Assembly (NCBI RefSeq): GCF_036867195.1
Contig: NZ_JBAJII010000001.1
Location: 744,001-808,000, forward strand
Reading direction: 5' to 3'
Length of the DNA: 64,000 bases
From: Arthrobacter sp. Soc17.1.1.1
Lineage (GTDB): Bacteria; Actinomycetota; Actinomycetes; Actinomycetales; Micrococcaceae
Shown here piece after piece: positions 52,645-62,170 of the stretch. The notes beneath the pieces were generated by a model that was not told the origin of the DNA, did no database searches, and worked only from the letters and a program-made list of their open reading frames with translations. The first letter of the stretch is position 1. Every line of letters starts with the position of its first letter. Both the position numbers and the translations under genes were made by a program.

Positions 52645-53547
52645 CTACATGCTCCAGGGCTCCGCGTGGATGTCCGTCTCGTCGGACCAGCGGCGCTGCA
52701 GGGCGAAGAGCTCGTCCACGATGTCCTGCGGCAGCGGCGTGATGTCCTGGCTGAAGGAGAGCAGTTCCTTCAGGTTCTCCTCGCGGCTCGTCGAGCCCAC
52801 GGTGGAGACCACCTGCGGGGTGCTGTGTGCGAAGCGGATGCAGAAATCGGCCCAGCTCGCGACGCTCGAACGCTCGAAGATCGGCGCCACCTCGACAGCA
52901 CGCTCCTGCAGGTAGGGCTGCCACGCGGCCCCAGGGACATCGCGCAGGGTATGCACGGGCGCACCGGCCACGGTGCGCATCGAGATGATGGCCTTGTCCT
53001 GTGCGAGCAGTTCGTCCCAGAGCTCGTTGGAGGCGAAGCGCTGCAGCGGGTTGAGGTAGAAGATGTAGCCGTCGATCAGCCCGTCGAGGTGCCCGGCCCG
53101 CAGCGCGGCGAGGGGCGCCTCGGAGGTCCAGGGGAAGATCTCCAGGACGAAGCGACGCACGAGGCCCTCGTCCTTGATGCGCTGCAGATCGGCGAGGGTG
53201 GACCCGCCCGTGACCATGTCCTCCGCGAAGGCGCCGGCGCCGGTGAGCTGGCCGATGTCGATGGAGCTGATGCCCAGGGGTTCGATGTTCTCGGCGATCG
53301 TCGCCCGGACGTCGTCGGCCGTGCCGCCGCCGAGCTTCACGATGACGGGCGGGATCTTGCTGGGCTCGTCGGCCAACGCGGCTCCGAGGACCTCGAGGGC
53401 GTGGTCGTACTGGCGTGAGGTGTGGAGCCAGAGGCCGGCGTCGATCGCCGTGCGGGCCATGGCTGCCTGCTGCTCGCGGGGGACGTCGTCGTGCCCGAGC
53501 CGCGTGGTGCCGTAGATGTACGGGGGGAGGTCTGCCAGAGGTTTCAT
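52645..53547 (-). CDS. Aldo/keto reductase family protein
   Basis: This 300-residue protein has a TIM-barrel aldo/keto reductase layout: YIYGTTRLGHD at the start, AIDAGLWLHTSRQY (in place of the usual D-x3-Y segment), SSIDIGQLTGAG, GLVRRFVLE and STVGSTSREENLKELLSF near the NADP site. The usual catalytic Tyr region reads LHTSRQYDHALEVLG, with Tyr present. It may reduce sugar or other carbonyls. No operon partner; it is divergent from paiB. Confidence 0.7.
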   Translation of the reverse strand: MKPLADLPPYIYGTTRLGHDDVPREQQAAMARTAIDAGLWLHTSRQYDHALEVLGAALADEPSKIPPVIVKLGGGTADDVRATIAENIEPLGISSIDIGQLTGAGAFAEDMVTGGSTLADLQRIKDEGLVRRFVLEIFPWTSEAPLAALRAGHLDGLIDGYIFYLNPLQRFASNELWDELLAQDKAIISMRTVAGAPVHTLRDVPGAAWQPYLQERAVEVAPIFERSSVASWADFCIRFAHSTPQVVSTVGSTSREENLKELLSFSQDITPLPQDIVDELFALQRRWSDETDIHAEPWSM

Positions 53548-53615
53548 TGCCTCAGGCTACCGGAGCGGGAAATCCCTCCCCGGGTCCGCCCGGCCGGTGT
53601 GACAGAGTGGCAGGC

Positions 53616-54233
53616 ATGCGCCACACGCCCCACTTCGTCCTGTCCGACGTCGGCGAGGTCAAGAGACTCGTCCGCGAGAATCCCTGGGCGACGATCGTGT
53701 CCTCACCGGCCGGCGGACTCGTGGCCTCGCACTACCCGGTGATGCTCGAGGAGACGTCCGACGACAGCATCAGCATCGTCAGTCATGTCGGTCGCCCCGA
53801 CGAGCAGCTGCATGAACTCGGGAACCACGAGGTGCTGGTGATCATCCAGGGCCCGCACGGCTACATCTCACCCGGCTGGTACCCCGAGGACCAGATCATC
53901 CCGACGTGGAACCACGTCACCGCACACCTGTACGGGAAGCCGGAGATCCTCACCGACGAGGAGAACTTCCTGGTGCTCGGGACGCTGGTCGACCACTTCG
54001 AACACGTCATGCCGGAACCCTCCACGCTGACACTGGACCCCGACGGATCGCGCCGCGTCGCCCGGGGGACGGTGGGGATCCGCCTGCGCGTGACCCGGTT
54101 CGACGCGCGGCTCAAGCTCAGCCAGGACAAGGCTCCCGCCGTGGTGGAACGGATCGTGGACGAGCTCGAGCACGGCGAGCACTACGCGAACCCGGCCCTC
54201 GCCCGCGAGATGCGGCGGACAGGGCAAGGATGA
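53616..54233 (+). CDS. PaiB-type FMN-binding regulator/flavin reductase-fold protein
   Basis: This 205-residue protein matches PaiB: ENPWATIVSSPAGGLVASHYPVMLEE, SHVGRPDEQ, LVIIQGPHGYISPGWYP, PTWNHVTAHLYGKPEI and the C-terminal KLSQDKAPAVVERIVDELE. PaiB was described as a negative regulator in Bacillus; the fold binds FMN and may have enzymatic activity. Its stop overlaps the next gene by ATGA, suggesting a joint transcript. Confidence 0.85.
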   Translation: MRHTPHFVLSDVGEVKRLVRENPWATIVSSPAGGLVASHYPVMLEETSDDSISIVSHVGRPDEQLHELGNHEVLVIIQGPHGYISPGWYPEDQIIPTWNHVTAHLYGKPEILTDEENFLVLGTLVDHFEHVMPEPSTLTLDPDGSRRVARGTVGIRLRVTRFDARLKLSQDKAPAVVERIVDELEHGEHYANPALAREMRRTGQG

Positions 54234-55741
54234 ACAGCTACGTGGGTGGCGTCCTTCTCCGCTCCGCGCGCCTGGTCGGGACCCCCGGTGAACCAGTGGA
54301 CCTCCTCGTCGAGGACGGCATCATCACGGCCGCGGGCCAGGGCCTCGAGCCCGGCGCCGCCCGGACGGTGGATCTCGGCGGACGGTGGGTGTCACCGGGT
54401 CTCTGGGATTCGCACGTGCACATGGGCCAATGGGCGCTCATGCGTCAGCGCCTCGACCTGTCCTCGGCGACCAGTGCCGCCGGCGCCGCGGCACTGGTCG
54501 CCGGGCGCCTGCGCTCGACGCCACCGGCGGCCGGACAGCCCCTGATCGGCTACGGCTTCCAGGACGGACTGTGGCCGGACGCCCCGACACAGGAACCGCT
54601 CGACGCCGTCGGGGCCGACGTGCCCGTCGTGCTCGTCAGCAAGGACCTGCACGCGGCCTGGCTCAACACCAGGGCCCTCGCCCTCCACGGGCACGCCGAC
54701 CACCCCACGGGGCTGCTGCGCGAGCAGGCCGCCTTCGACGTCAACGCCCGCATCAGCTCGGTACCCGACGAGCACCTCGACGGCTGGGTGGGGGAGGCGG
54801 TCGACGCCGCAGCCGCCCGTGGCGTCGTCGGCATCGTGGACCTCGAGATGACCCTCTCCCTCGACCGGTGGGCCCACCGTGTGGCCGGCGGCATCCGGGG
54901 CATGCGGGTCCGGGCCGGCGTGTACCCGCACGACCTCGACGCCGTCATCGCGAGAGGGCTGCGCACCGGGGACGTCATCGGGGGTACGGAGGGCCTGGTG
55001 ACCATGGGCCCGTTCAAGATCATCACCGACGGTTCGCTGAACACCCGCACCGCGTACTGCCATGCGCCGTATCCCGGCCTCGACGATGCCCCTGAAGGCC
55101 GGGGGATCTGCACGGTCGACCGCGGCCGGCTCATCGACTACCTCCGCCGCGCGTCGACGGCGGGCCTGGTGCCGGCGGTCCACGCGATCGGGGACGCGGC
55201 GAACACCCTCGCGCTCGACGCGTTCGAGGAGGTGGGCTGCGGCGGAAGCATCGAGCACGCCCAGCTCGTCGACGAGGCCGACTTCGGACGCTTCGCGCGG
55301 CTCGGCATCACTGCCAGCGTCCAGCCGGAGCACGCGATGGATGATCGCGACGTCGCGGACCGTTACTGGCCGGGGCGCACACACCGGGCCTTCGCCTTCG
55401 GGAGCCTGGTCGAAGCGGGCGCGGAGGTCAGGCTCGGCTCGGACGCGCCGGTCGCACAGCTGGACCCGTGGGTGTCGATGGCCGCCGCCGTGTCCCGGGC
55501 ACGGGACGGGCGGTCACCCTGGCACCCCGAGCAGCGCGTGCTGGCATCGGTGGCACTCGCTGCGTCCACCGACGGGCGCACGATGCTCCGGCCGGGATCC
55601 GTCGCGGATCTCGTGGTCACGGAACTGGACCCGCTCCGCGCCGACGACCACCAGCTGCGGAACTTCGCCGTGTCGGCGACCATGCTCGGGGGCCGGTGGA
55701 CGCACTCCACCCTCGACGAGGACGCAACCGTCCAGGGCTAG
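54230..55741 (+). CDS. YtcJ-like amidohydrolase
   Basis: This 503-residue metal-dependent hydrolase has the HxH motif in WDSHVHMGQW, FKIITDGSLNTRTA, VPAVHAIGDAANTLALDAF, GSIEHAQLVDEADF and GSDAPVAQLDPW (metal Asp). The family hydrolyses amides or related C-N bonds and its substrates are poorly known. The start is ATG 54230 in an overlap with paiB. It is a distant paralogue of the amidohydrolase at 62171. Confidence 0.84.
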   Translation: MNSYVGGVLLRSARLVGTPGEPVDLLVEDGIITAAGQGLEPGAARTVDLGGRWVSPGLWDSHVHMGQWALMRQRLDLSSATSAAGAAALVAGRLRSTPPAAGQPLIGYGFQDGLWPDAPTQEPLDAVGADVPVVLVSKDLHAAWLNTRALALHGHADHPTGLLREQAAFDVNARISSVPDEHLDGWVGEAVDAAAARGVVGIVDLEMTLSLDRWAHRVAGGIRGMRVRAGVYPHDLDAVIARGLRTGDVIGGTEGLVTMGPFKIITDGSLNTRTAYCHAPYPGLDDAPEGRGICTVDRGRLIDYLRRASTAGLVPAVHAIGDAANTLALDAFEEVGCGGSIEHAQLVDEADFGRFARLGITASVQPEHAMDDRDVADRYWPGRTHRAFAFGSLVEAGAEVRLGSDAPVAQLDPWVSMAAAVSRARDGRSPWHPEQRVLASVALAASTDGRTMLRPGSVADLVVTELDPLRADDHQLRNFAVSATMLGGRWTHSTLDEDATVQG

Positions 55742-55777
55742 CTGTCGGGGTCCGGGGGACGTCCCGGGTGCGGCAAG

Positions 55778-56638
55778 ATGGAAGGCATGGACCGGGCCGC
55801 CGAGATCTCCGCTTTCCTGCGCTCGCGACGCGCACGGCTTTCACCGACCGAGCTCGGAGCGCCGTTCGACGGCAGGGTGCGGCGCGTGCCCGGGCTCCGG
55901 CGCGAGGAAGTGGCCCGGCTCGCCGGCATGAGCCCCGACTACTACACGCGGATCGAGCAGGGCCGCGGTGGCGCGGTGTCGCTGGAGATCATCGACTCCA
56001 TCGCCCTGGCCCTCCGCCTCGACACGGTGGAACGGAACCACCTGCTGAACCTCTGCGGCACTCCGCTGCCGCACCACACGCCCGGCCTGGAGCCCCAGCG
56101 CGTGCGCCCCGGGTTGTACGACCTGCTCGCCGTCATGGAATCGGTACCCGCGATCATCCTCGGACGCCGCACCGACGTGCTGGCCAGCAACCGCCTGGCG
56201 AGGGCCCTGATGACCGACTTCGAGGCGCTTCCGGCTCCGCACCGCAACTACGCCCGCTTCATCCTGCTCGATCCGAAGGCCCGTGAGCTCTACCGGGACT
56301 GGGAGCAGGTGGGCGAGCAGACCACCGCGATGCTGCACCTCGACGTCGGACGCTTCCCGGAGGACCGCCAGCTGGCCGAACTCATCGCCGATCTGCGGGC
56401 GGGTTGTCCTGAGTTCACCCGGTTCTGGGAGGACCAGAACGTCCACGAGAAGGACCAGGGCGAGATCCGGTTCACCCACCCGGTCGGCGGGGAGTTCGTG
56501 CTGCACTACCAGACCCTCCTGGTCCCGGGAGAAGCGGACCAGAGCGTCTGCACCTACTACGGGGCTCCGGGATCCAGCAGCGAAGCCGCGCTCGCGAGGC
56601 TCGCCGGGTTGACGACGTCGTCCCCTGCCTCCGCCTGA
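55778..56638 (+). CDS. XRE-family regulator with MmyB-like ligand domain
   Basis: This 286-residue regulator has an N-terminal HTH (AAEISAFLRSRRARLSPTELG...RVPGLRREEVARLAGMSPDYYTRIEQGRG) and a C-terminal PAS-like MmyB ligand-binding domain (VPAIILGRRTDVLASNRLARAL...YARFILLDPKARELYRDWEQ...FTHPVGGEFVLHYQTLLVPG). Members often control a neighbouring oxidoreductase gene in response to fatty-acid-like ligands. It lies between the amidohydrolase and the hxlB-hxlA pair, either of which could be its target. ATG 55778 or 55787. Confidence 0.85.
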   Translation: MEGMDRAAEISAFLRSRRARLSPTELGAPFDGRVRRVPGLRREEVARLAGMSPDYYTRIEQGRGGAVSLEIIDSIALALRLDTVERNHLLNLCGTPLPHHTPGLEPQRVRPGLYDLLAVMESVPAIILGRRTDVLASNRLARALMTDFEALPAPHRNYARFILLDPKARELYRDWEQVGEQTTAMLHLDVGRFPEDRQLAELIADLRAGCPEFTRFWEDQNVHEKDQGEIRFTHPVGGEFVLHYQTLLVPGEADQSVCTYYGAPGSSSEAALARLAGLTTSSPASA

Positions 56639-56782
56639 TCCTGCCGCCGCCGTGGCGCGTGCCACATCTCAGGCTAGCCCTGCGCAAACTAGGTCCAGCG
56701 GGGTAGGTCTTGGGCGGTTGGGTGCTCCGGGGGAGTGATGGACTGAAGTCTGTACCAACCCCCACAGGCAGGAGCGCCACCC

Positions 56783-57358
56783 GTGACGAGAGCATCGGAT
56801 GCACTGTCGGTTGCAGCCAGTCTGAGCCTGATCCAGGACGAAATCGCCGGAGCAGCCGGCAGCCTGCAGGAGGACCAGCTCGCAGCGCTCGTGGCCGAGA
56901 TCCAGCAGGCCCGGAGCGTCTTCGTCACCGGTGGAGGCCGTAGCGGCCTCGCCCTGCGCATGCACGCCATGCGCCTCATGCACCTCGGACTCACGGTGCA
57001 CGTGGTGGGCGAGACGACGACGCCGGCCATCGGCTCCGGCGATCTCCTGATCGTCGCCTCCGGCTCCGGGACCACCGCCGGCGCAGTCGCTGCAGCAGAG
57101 ACCGCGGTCTCCGTGGATGCCCGGGTGGCGGCCCTGACCACCGACGGAGAGTCGACGCTCGCCGGACTGGCTCACCGCGTGGTGGTCATCCCCGCCGCGC
57201 AGAAGACGGACCACGGCGGCACGGCGTCCAGCCAGTACTCGGGCAGCCTCTTCGAGCAGGCACTGCTCCTGGTGCTCGACGCCACGTTCCACACCCTCTG
57301 GAAGGCCGACGGCACCCCCGCCGAAGACCTCTGGCCCCGGCACGCCAACCTCGAATAG
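56783..57358 (+). CDS. hxlB: 6-phospho-3-hexuloisomerase
   Basis: This 191-residue SIS-domain protein has FVTGGGRSGLALRMHAMRLMHLG, VVGETTTPAIGSGDLLIVASGSGTT and HRVVVIPAAQKTD, followed by SSQYSGSLFEQALLLVLDATFHTLW, the typical PHI sequence. It isomerises hexulose-6-phosphate to fructose-6-phosphate, the second step of the ribulose monophosphate pathway that fixes formaldehyde. The start is GTG 56783 after an AGGAG-type site (GGCAGGAGCG). The first step's gene follows 42 bases later. Confidence 0.88.
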   Translation: MTRASDALSVAASLSLIQDEIAGAAGSLQEDQLAALVAEIQQARSVFVTGGGRSGLALRMHAMRLMHLGLTVHVVGETTTPAIGSGDLLIVASGSGTTAGAVAAAETAVSVDARVAALTTDGESTLAGLAHRVVVIPAAQKTDHGGTASSQYSGSLFEQALLLVLDATFHTLWKADGTPAEDLWPRHANLE

Positions 57359-57400
57359 CGCGCCACCCCTGATCCCCCCCCAGCCAGCAAAGGAAACATC

Positions 57401-58024
57401 ATGAAACTGCAACTCGCCATGGACGTACTGACCGTCGAAGACGCCCTCGAGCTCTCCGGGAAGGTCGCCGAGTACGTCGACATCATCGAACTGGGCACCC
57501 CCCTGGTCAAGAACGCCGGACTCTCCGCCGTCACGGCCGTCAAGGAAGCCCACCCGGACAAGATCGTCTTCGCGGATCTGAAGACCATGGACGCCGGCGA
57601 GCTCGAGGCCGACATCGCTTTCAAGGCCGGAGCCGACCTCGTGACCGTGCTCGGTGTCGCCGATGACTCGACCATCGCCGGAGCCATCAAGGCCGGCAAG
57701 GCCCACGGCAAGGGCGTGGTCGTGGACCTCATCGGCGTCGACGACAAGGCAGCCCGCGCCAAGGAGGTCACCGACCTCGGTGCGCAGTTTGTCGAGTTCC
57801 ACGCCGGACTCGACGAGCAGGCCCAGGACGGTTACGACCTCAACACCCTGCTGACCGCAGGCAAGGAAGCCGGCGTCGCCTTCTCCGTCGCCGGAGGCGT
57901 GAAGCTCGCCACCCTTAAGGACGTCCAGGCCTCGGGTGCCGATGTCGCCGTCATCGGCGGCGGTATCTACAGCGCCGACGATCCCGCACAGGCCGCGAAG
58001 GAACTGCGCGCAGCGATCAGCTGA
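57401..58024 (+). CDS. hxlA: 3-hexulose-6-phosphate synthase
   Basis: This 207-residue TIM-barrel decarboxylase-like enzyme has MKLQLAMDVLTVEDAL, DIIELGTPLVKNAGLSAV, IVFADLKTMDAGELEADIAFKAGADLVTVLG (DxK-x-x-D active site), VVVDLIGVDD and FHAGLDEQAQDG, all typical of HPS. It condenses formaldehyde with ribulose-5-phosphate. AAAGGAAA lies just before the ATG. In Arthrobacter-like organisms the pair is used for formaldehyde detoxification or growth on methylated compounds. The operon ends at a clear terminator. Confidence 0.92.
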   Translation: MKLQLAMDVLTVEDALELSGKVAEYVDIIELGTPLVKNAGLSAVTAVKEAHPDKIVFADLKTMDAGELEADIAFKAGADLVTVLGVADDSTIAGAIKAGKAHGKGVVVDLIGVDDKAARAKEVTDLGAQFVEFHAGLDEQAQDGYDLNTLLTAGKEAGVAFSVAGGVKLATLKDVQASGADVAVIGGGIYSADDPAQAAKELRAAIS

Positions 58025-58047
58025 TCAACCCGCTCGACCAGCAGGAC

Positions 58048-58085
58048 AACGGACAGGCCGGCTCCTCGGGGCCGGCCTGTCCGTT
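58048..58085 (+). terminator. Intrinsic terminator after hxlA
   Basis: A 15-base-pair perfect stem (AACGGACAGGCCGGC and its complement) with an eight-base loop is followed by TTTC, 24 bases after the hxlA stop. Confidence 0.85.
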
Positions 58086-58210
58086 TCTCCGGGGGCGCTG
58101 TGCGAAAGCACACCGGGGTTCCGCTGATCGGTGGAGAACAGCCAGTACCGCGTGGTGCTGCCGCTGGGACGATGGAACGGACATCCAATCCAGCGTCAGA
58201 ATGGACAGCC

Positions 58211-59500
58211 ATGGGCAACGAAGCCGTAGCCACCCCGAACCCGTCGACCTTCGAGGGGAGGGACGCCGCCTTCCTCCAGGACTTCGCAACGCTCTGCACC
58301 TTCGGCGCCACGCCCGGCGGGGGAGTCGAGCGGCAGGCAGGCTCCCCGGCGGACGGCGAGCAGCGGGCCTGGCTCACGCGATTGCTCACCGACGGGGGCT
58401 TCACGGTCCGCTTCGACCGGATCGGCAACCAGTTCGGGCTCCTCGAGCTCGTTCCGGGCGCACCCTATGTCCTCGTCGGCTCGCACCTCGATTCCCAGCC
58501 CTCGGCCGGCCGGTACGACGGCGCGTACGGGGTGCTCGCTGCCGCGCACGCGGCCTTCGCGCTCGCGGAGGAGTGGCGTGCCGCCGGTGACACCCCGCGC
58601 TACAACCTGGCGGTGGTGAACTGGTTCAACGAGGAGGGCGCCCGCTTCAAGCCCTCCATGATGGGCAGCTCCGTCTTCACCGGCAGGCTGCCCCTCGAGG
58701 ATGCACTCGCCACCGAGGACCCCTCCGGCATCCCCGTCCGGGACGCCCTGGCGGCCACGGCGAGCCAGGGCACGCTCGACGGGCCGGACCCGGCCTACTA
58801 CGCCGAGATCCACATCGAACAGGGCCGCGGGATGGAGCGCGACGGTGTCACGATCGGCGCCGTCGCATCGAACTGGGCAGCCAACAAGTACGAGTTCGTG
58901 GTGCACGGCGAGCAGTCCCACACCGGCTCGACCATCATGGCGGATCGGCAGGACGCCCTCCTGGGAGCGTCGCTCCTGGTGGTCGCCGCCCGGGACGTCG
59001 CCGACCGGTTCCCCGACGGCGTCCTCCACACCTCGGTGGGGCAGCTCGACGTCTACCCGAACTCGCCCGTCGTCGTCGCGTCCCGGGTGACGCTGCTGCT
59101 GGACCTCCGCTCCGCCGACGAGGAACTCCTCGCCGAGGCCGACAGGGCACTGCACGAGCAGCTCCCGGTCATCGAGGAGCGCGCACGGGTGCGCATCGAG
59201 AAGACCGGCTCGCACTGCTGGGGCGTGACGCCCTACCAGCTCGAAGGCGTCGAGCTGGCGGAGAAACTCGCAGCGAACCGGGGCCTGAAGCACGCCCGGG
59301 TCAAGACCCTGGCGGGCCACGACTCCACGAACATGAAGGACATCGTCCCGACCGTCATGCTGTTCGTCCCCTCCGTCGACGGGATCTCGCACAACGAGCA
59401 CGAGTACACCACCGACCAGGACATCGTGGACGGCCTGCACGTCCTGACCGACGTCGTCCGCGCGCTGTGCGTCGGGGAACTCGACCGGTCCGCGGCCTGA
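58211..59500 (+). CDS. M20-family Zn hydrolase (allantoate amidohydrolase / N-carbamoyl-amino-acid hydrolase type)
   Basis: This 429-residue protein has the di-zinc ligands of the carbamoylase subgroup: GSHLDSQPSAGRYDGAYGVL (His, Asp), VNWFNEEGARFKPSMMGS (Glu-Glu), EIHIEQGRGMERDGVTIGAV (His) and LAGHDSTNMKDIVPTVMLFVPS (His), with a dimerisation domain between (VHGEQSHTGSTIMADRQDAL). It should hydrolyse a ureido or amide bond, as in allantoate or N-carbamoyl amino acids. ATG 58211 begins the family sequence. Convergent with an ArgE-type gene across a hairpin. Confidence 0.86.
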   Translation: MGNEAVATPNPSTFEGRDAAFLQDFATLCTFGATPGGGVERQAGSPADGEQRAWLTRLLTDGGFTVRFDRIGNQFGLLELVPGAPYVLVGSHLDSQPSAGRYDGAYGVLAAAHAAFALAEEWRAAGDTPRYNLAVVNWFNEEGARFKPSMMGSSVFTGRLPLEDALATEDPSGIPVRDALAATASQGTLDGPDPAYYAEIHIEQGRGMERDGVTIGAVASNWAANKYEFVVHGEQSHTGSTIMADRQDALLGASLLVVAARDVADRFPDGVLHTSVGQLDVYPNSPVVVASRVTLLLDLRSADEELLAEADRALHEQLPVIEERARVRIEKTGSHCWGVTPYQLEGVELAEKLAANRGLKHARVKTLAGHDSTNMKDIVPTVMLFVPSVDGISHNEHEYTTDQDIVDGLHVLTDVVRALCVGELDRSAA

Positions 59501-59508
59501 CCCCGGCA

Positions 59509-59549
59509 TGACGAGAGGAGCCCCGCCATCGGCGGGGCTCCTCTCGTCA
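59509..59549. terminator. Bidirectional terminator-like hairpin
   Basis: A perfect 19-base-pair stem containing GAGGAGCCCCGCC with a three-base loop (ATC) lies nine bases after the carbamoylase stop and about nine bases before the convergent M20 gene stop. Confidence 0.85.
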
Positions 59550-59557
59550 GCTGCAGC

Positions 59558-60853
59558 TCAGGCGGTCTCGGACACTCCGCACCACGTGGCGATGAACAGC
59601 GCGATCGTCTTGGTCACGGTGCGGACGGACTCCACAGAGACCCGCTCGTCGAAGCCGTGGATGGACTCCGACGTCGGCCCGTACACCAGGGCGGGGATCC
59701 CGGCGTACAGCGAGAACACGCGTCCGTCCAGGTAGCCCGGCGTCGTGAAGCTCTGCAACTCGGCCCCGGTGACATGCTGGTGCGCCGCCGCCAACGCCTG
59801 CTCGGCCGCTGATCCCTCCTCGAGGACGTAGCCCTCGGAGAAGAAGCCCGTGCGGACCGCGGAGATCTCCGCCTCGCTCTCGATCGAGCCCAGGCAGTCC
59901 TCGATCTCCCGCCAGGCGTCCGCTGCGGAGATCCCGGGGTAAAGGGATGCCCGGACGTCGAACTCGCACCAGGAGGGGACACTCGAGGGCCAGTCGCCGC
60001 CGGCGATGGTGCCGATGTTGAAGTTGATCGGATGCTCGAGGTCCTCGAAGTACCGGTGGTTGCCCTTGTCCGCGTTCCAGCGGTCCTGCACCGTGCGGAG
60101 TTCCTGCATGACCGGGTAGGCGGCATCGATCGCGTTGAACCCCGACGCCATCTCCCGCACGTGCGTGGGCTGACCCGAGACACGGACCCGGAACCAGATC
60201 ACGCCCACGTTCGCGCGGACGAGCATGTCCTCCTCCGGTTCGGGGATGACGACGGCGTCCGCCGTGTAGCCGCGCTGCAGGGCCGCGAGGGACCCGTTGC
60301 CCGTGCATTCCTCCTCGACCACCGACTGCAGGTGGATCCGTCCCTGCGGCGACAGGCCCGCGGCGCGCACGGCGTCGAAGGCGAACAGGTTCGCCGCGAG
60401 CCCTGCCTTCATGTCCGCCACGCCGCGCCCGTACATCCACCCGTCGATGACCGGTGCGTCCCAGGGGCTGCGCGACCACGTCTCCTCGGGACCGGTGGGG
60501 ACGACGTCGACATGTCCGTTGAGGATCAGCGAGCGGCCCTCCGCGGACCCCTCCGGCGTGTAGGTGCCGACCACATTGGTGAGGTCCTCGAACGCCACGG
60601 TGGTGGGGCCGTACCCGACATGGCCGGACAGGGACTCCTCCTCGAGCTGCCACCGGTCCATCTCGAGCCCCCGCTCCTGGAGGGCGGCGAAGAGCAGGTC
60701 CTGGGCGCTGGACTCCTGGGCCCGCAGCGACGGGTGACGGACGAGCTCGGCCGTGAAGGCGAGCTGACGGTCGAAGGCGGCATCGACGGCGTCGAGGATC
60801 CGGCGGCGCTGTCCGTCGTCGAGGGGCACGCCTCCTACGGGGTTACTGGACAA
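59558..60853 (-). CDS. ArgE/DapE-type M20 deacylase
   Basis: This 431-residue M20 peptidase-fold enzyme has LILNGHVDVVPTGPEETWSRSPW (His, Asp), GWMYGRGVADMKAGLAANL (Asp), LQSVVEEECTGNGS (Glu-Glu), VIPEPEEDM, and a terminal His in TSESIHGFDERV. It should hydrolyse an N-acyl amino acid or a similar amide. The start overlaps the transporter stop by 11 bases, so the two genes form an operon with the amidohydrolase upstream. Confidence 0.85.
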   Translation of the reverse strand: MSSNPVGGVPLDDGQRRRILDAVDAAFDRQLAFTAELVRHPSLRAQESSAQDLLFAALQERGLEMDRWQLEEESLSGHVGYGPTTVAFEDLTNVVGTYTPEGSAEGRSLILNGHVDVVPTGPEETWSRSPWDAPVIDGWMYGRGVADMKAGLAANLFAFDAVRAAGLSPQGRIHLQSVVEEECTGNGSLAALQRGYTADAVVIPEPEEDMLVRANVGVIWFRVRVSGQPTHVREMASGFNAIDAAYPVMQELRTVQDRWNADKGNHRYFEDLEHPINFNIGTIAGGDWPSSVPSWCEFDVRASLYPGISAADAWREIEDCLGSIESEAEISAVRTGFFSEGYVLEEGSAAEQALAAAHQHVTGAELQSFTTPGYLDGRVFSLYAGIPALVYGPTSESIHGFDERVSVESVRTVTKTIALFIATWCGVSETA

Positions 60854-62168
60854 TGGCCTTGTCCTTCACGCGGAGGCGCTCGCCGAAGAAGCCACCGGCG
60901 GCGGTGATGAGCGAGACGGCCATGAGCAGCAGGGCTGCGGTCCACGATCCGCCACCGGAGGCACCCTGCAGTGCGACGGCGATCAGCGGGAGGAACCCGC
61001 TCAGCGCACCGGCGAGGTTGTAGCCGAGCGCCACGCCGCTGTAGCGCAGGCGGGGTGGGAAGAGCTCGGTCAGCAGTGCACCGGTGACGGCGTAGGCGAT
61101 GGAGAGGAACGCGATGCCGAGCGTCACGGCGAGGATGATCGCGGCGGGGTTCCTGGTGTCGATGAGCCAGAACAGCGGGAACGCGGCGACGGCGGTGATG
61201 ATGCCGCCGATGAACGTCATGCGGCCGGGGCCCACCCGCTCGCTGATGCGTCCCATGACGAGTACGACGCCGATCTGGAAGACGGCGGCGACGAGCGTCG
61301 CATTGACCATGAGCCCGCGCTCGAGGCCGAGCGTGCCGGTCCCGTAGCTGATGACGAACGTCGTCATGACGTAGAACCCGCCGACACCGAGGAACGCGGC
61401 GGCCACGGCGACGATCAGGCGGCCCCAGGCGTGCCGGAAGACTTCCAGGGCGGGGATCTTCGCGCGTTCCTCGAGCTTGACGAGTTCGCGGAAGATCGGC
61501 GACTCCTCGACCTTGAGGCGGATGTAGAGGGCGATGAGCAGCAGCGGGAAGGCGGCGAGGAACGGCAGGCGCCAGCCCCAGGCGTCGAAGGACTCCGAGG
61601 GCAGCAGCAGCACGAGGGCGAAGGCGCCGGAGGACATGAGCGTGCCGACGGGTGACCCGACCTGGACCAGGGCCGCGAACCGGCCGCGCTTCTCGATCGG
61701 CGCGTGCTCGACGGCGATGGTCATCGCGCCGCCCCACTCACCGCCGACGGCCAGTCCCTGCATGAGCCGCAGGATCGCGAGCATGACGGGTGCCGCGAGG
61801 CCGATGCTGCCGAAGTCGGGCAGGACGCCGATGAGACCTGTGGCGCAGCCGATCATGACGATGGTGATGAGCAGGGCGGGTCGGCGGCCCACGCGGTCCC
61901 CGATGAAGCCGAACAGCACGGCGCCCAGGGGCCTCGCGGCGAAGCCGACGCCGAAGGTCGCGAAGGCGGCCAGGGTCGCAGCCGTGGGATCGAGGGTGGT
62001 GAAAAAGAGGCGGTTGAAGACGATGGCCGCGGCGGTGCCGAAGAGGAAGTAGTCGTACCACTCGAGCGCGGTGCCGACGAACGCGGCGCGGGCGATTTTG
62101 CCGGCGTCCGCACCGCTGACTTTCGGGACGTCGGACGGGGTGGTGGGTGTTGCCTCGGAGGGTTGCAT
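60843..62168 (-). CDS. MHS-family major facilitator transporter
   Basis: This 441-residue protein has twelve predicted membrane spans and the metabolite:H+ symporter features ALEWYDYFLFGTAAAIVFNRLFF (span 1), GFIGDRVGRRPAL (loop 2-3 motif), LRLMQGLAVGGEWGGAMTIAVEHAP and RGRFAALVQVGSPVGTLMSSG. MHS proteins import organic acids or zwitterions such as shikimate, citrate or betaine. The start is ATG 62168, two bases after the amidohydrolase stop. Its likely role is to import the compound broken down by the neighbouring hydrolases. Confidence 0.87.
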   Translation of the reverse strand: MQPSEATPTTPSDVPKVSGADAGKIARAAFVGTALEWYDYFLFGTAAAIVFNRLFFTTLDPTAATLAAFATFGVGFAARPLGAVLFGFIGDRVGRRPALLITIVMIGCATGLIGVLPDFGSIGLAAPVMLAILRLMQGLAVGGEWGGAMTIAVEHAPIEKRGRFAALVQVGSPVGTLMSSGAFALVLLLPSESFDAWGWRLPFLAAFPLLLIALYIRLKVEESPIFRELVKLEERAKIPALEVFRHAWGRLIVAVAAAFLGVGGFYVMTTFVISYGTGTLGLERGLMVNATLVAAVFQIGVVLVMGRISERVGPGRMTFIGGIITAVAAFPLFWLIDTRNPAAIILAVTLGIAFLSIAYAVTGALLTELFPPRLRYSGVALGYNLAGALSGFLPLIAVALQGASGGGSWTAALLLMAVSLITAAGGFFGERLRVKDKAIVQ

Positions 62169-62170
62169 GG

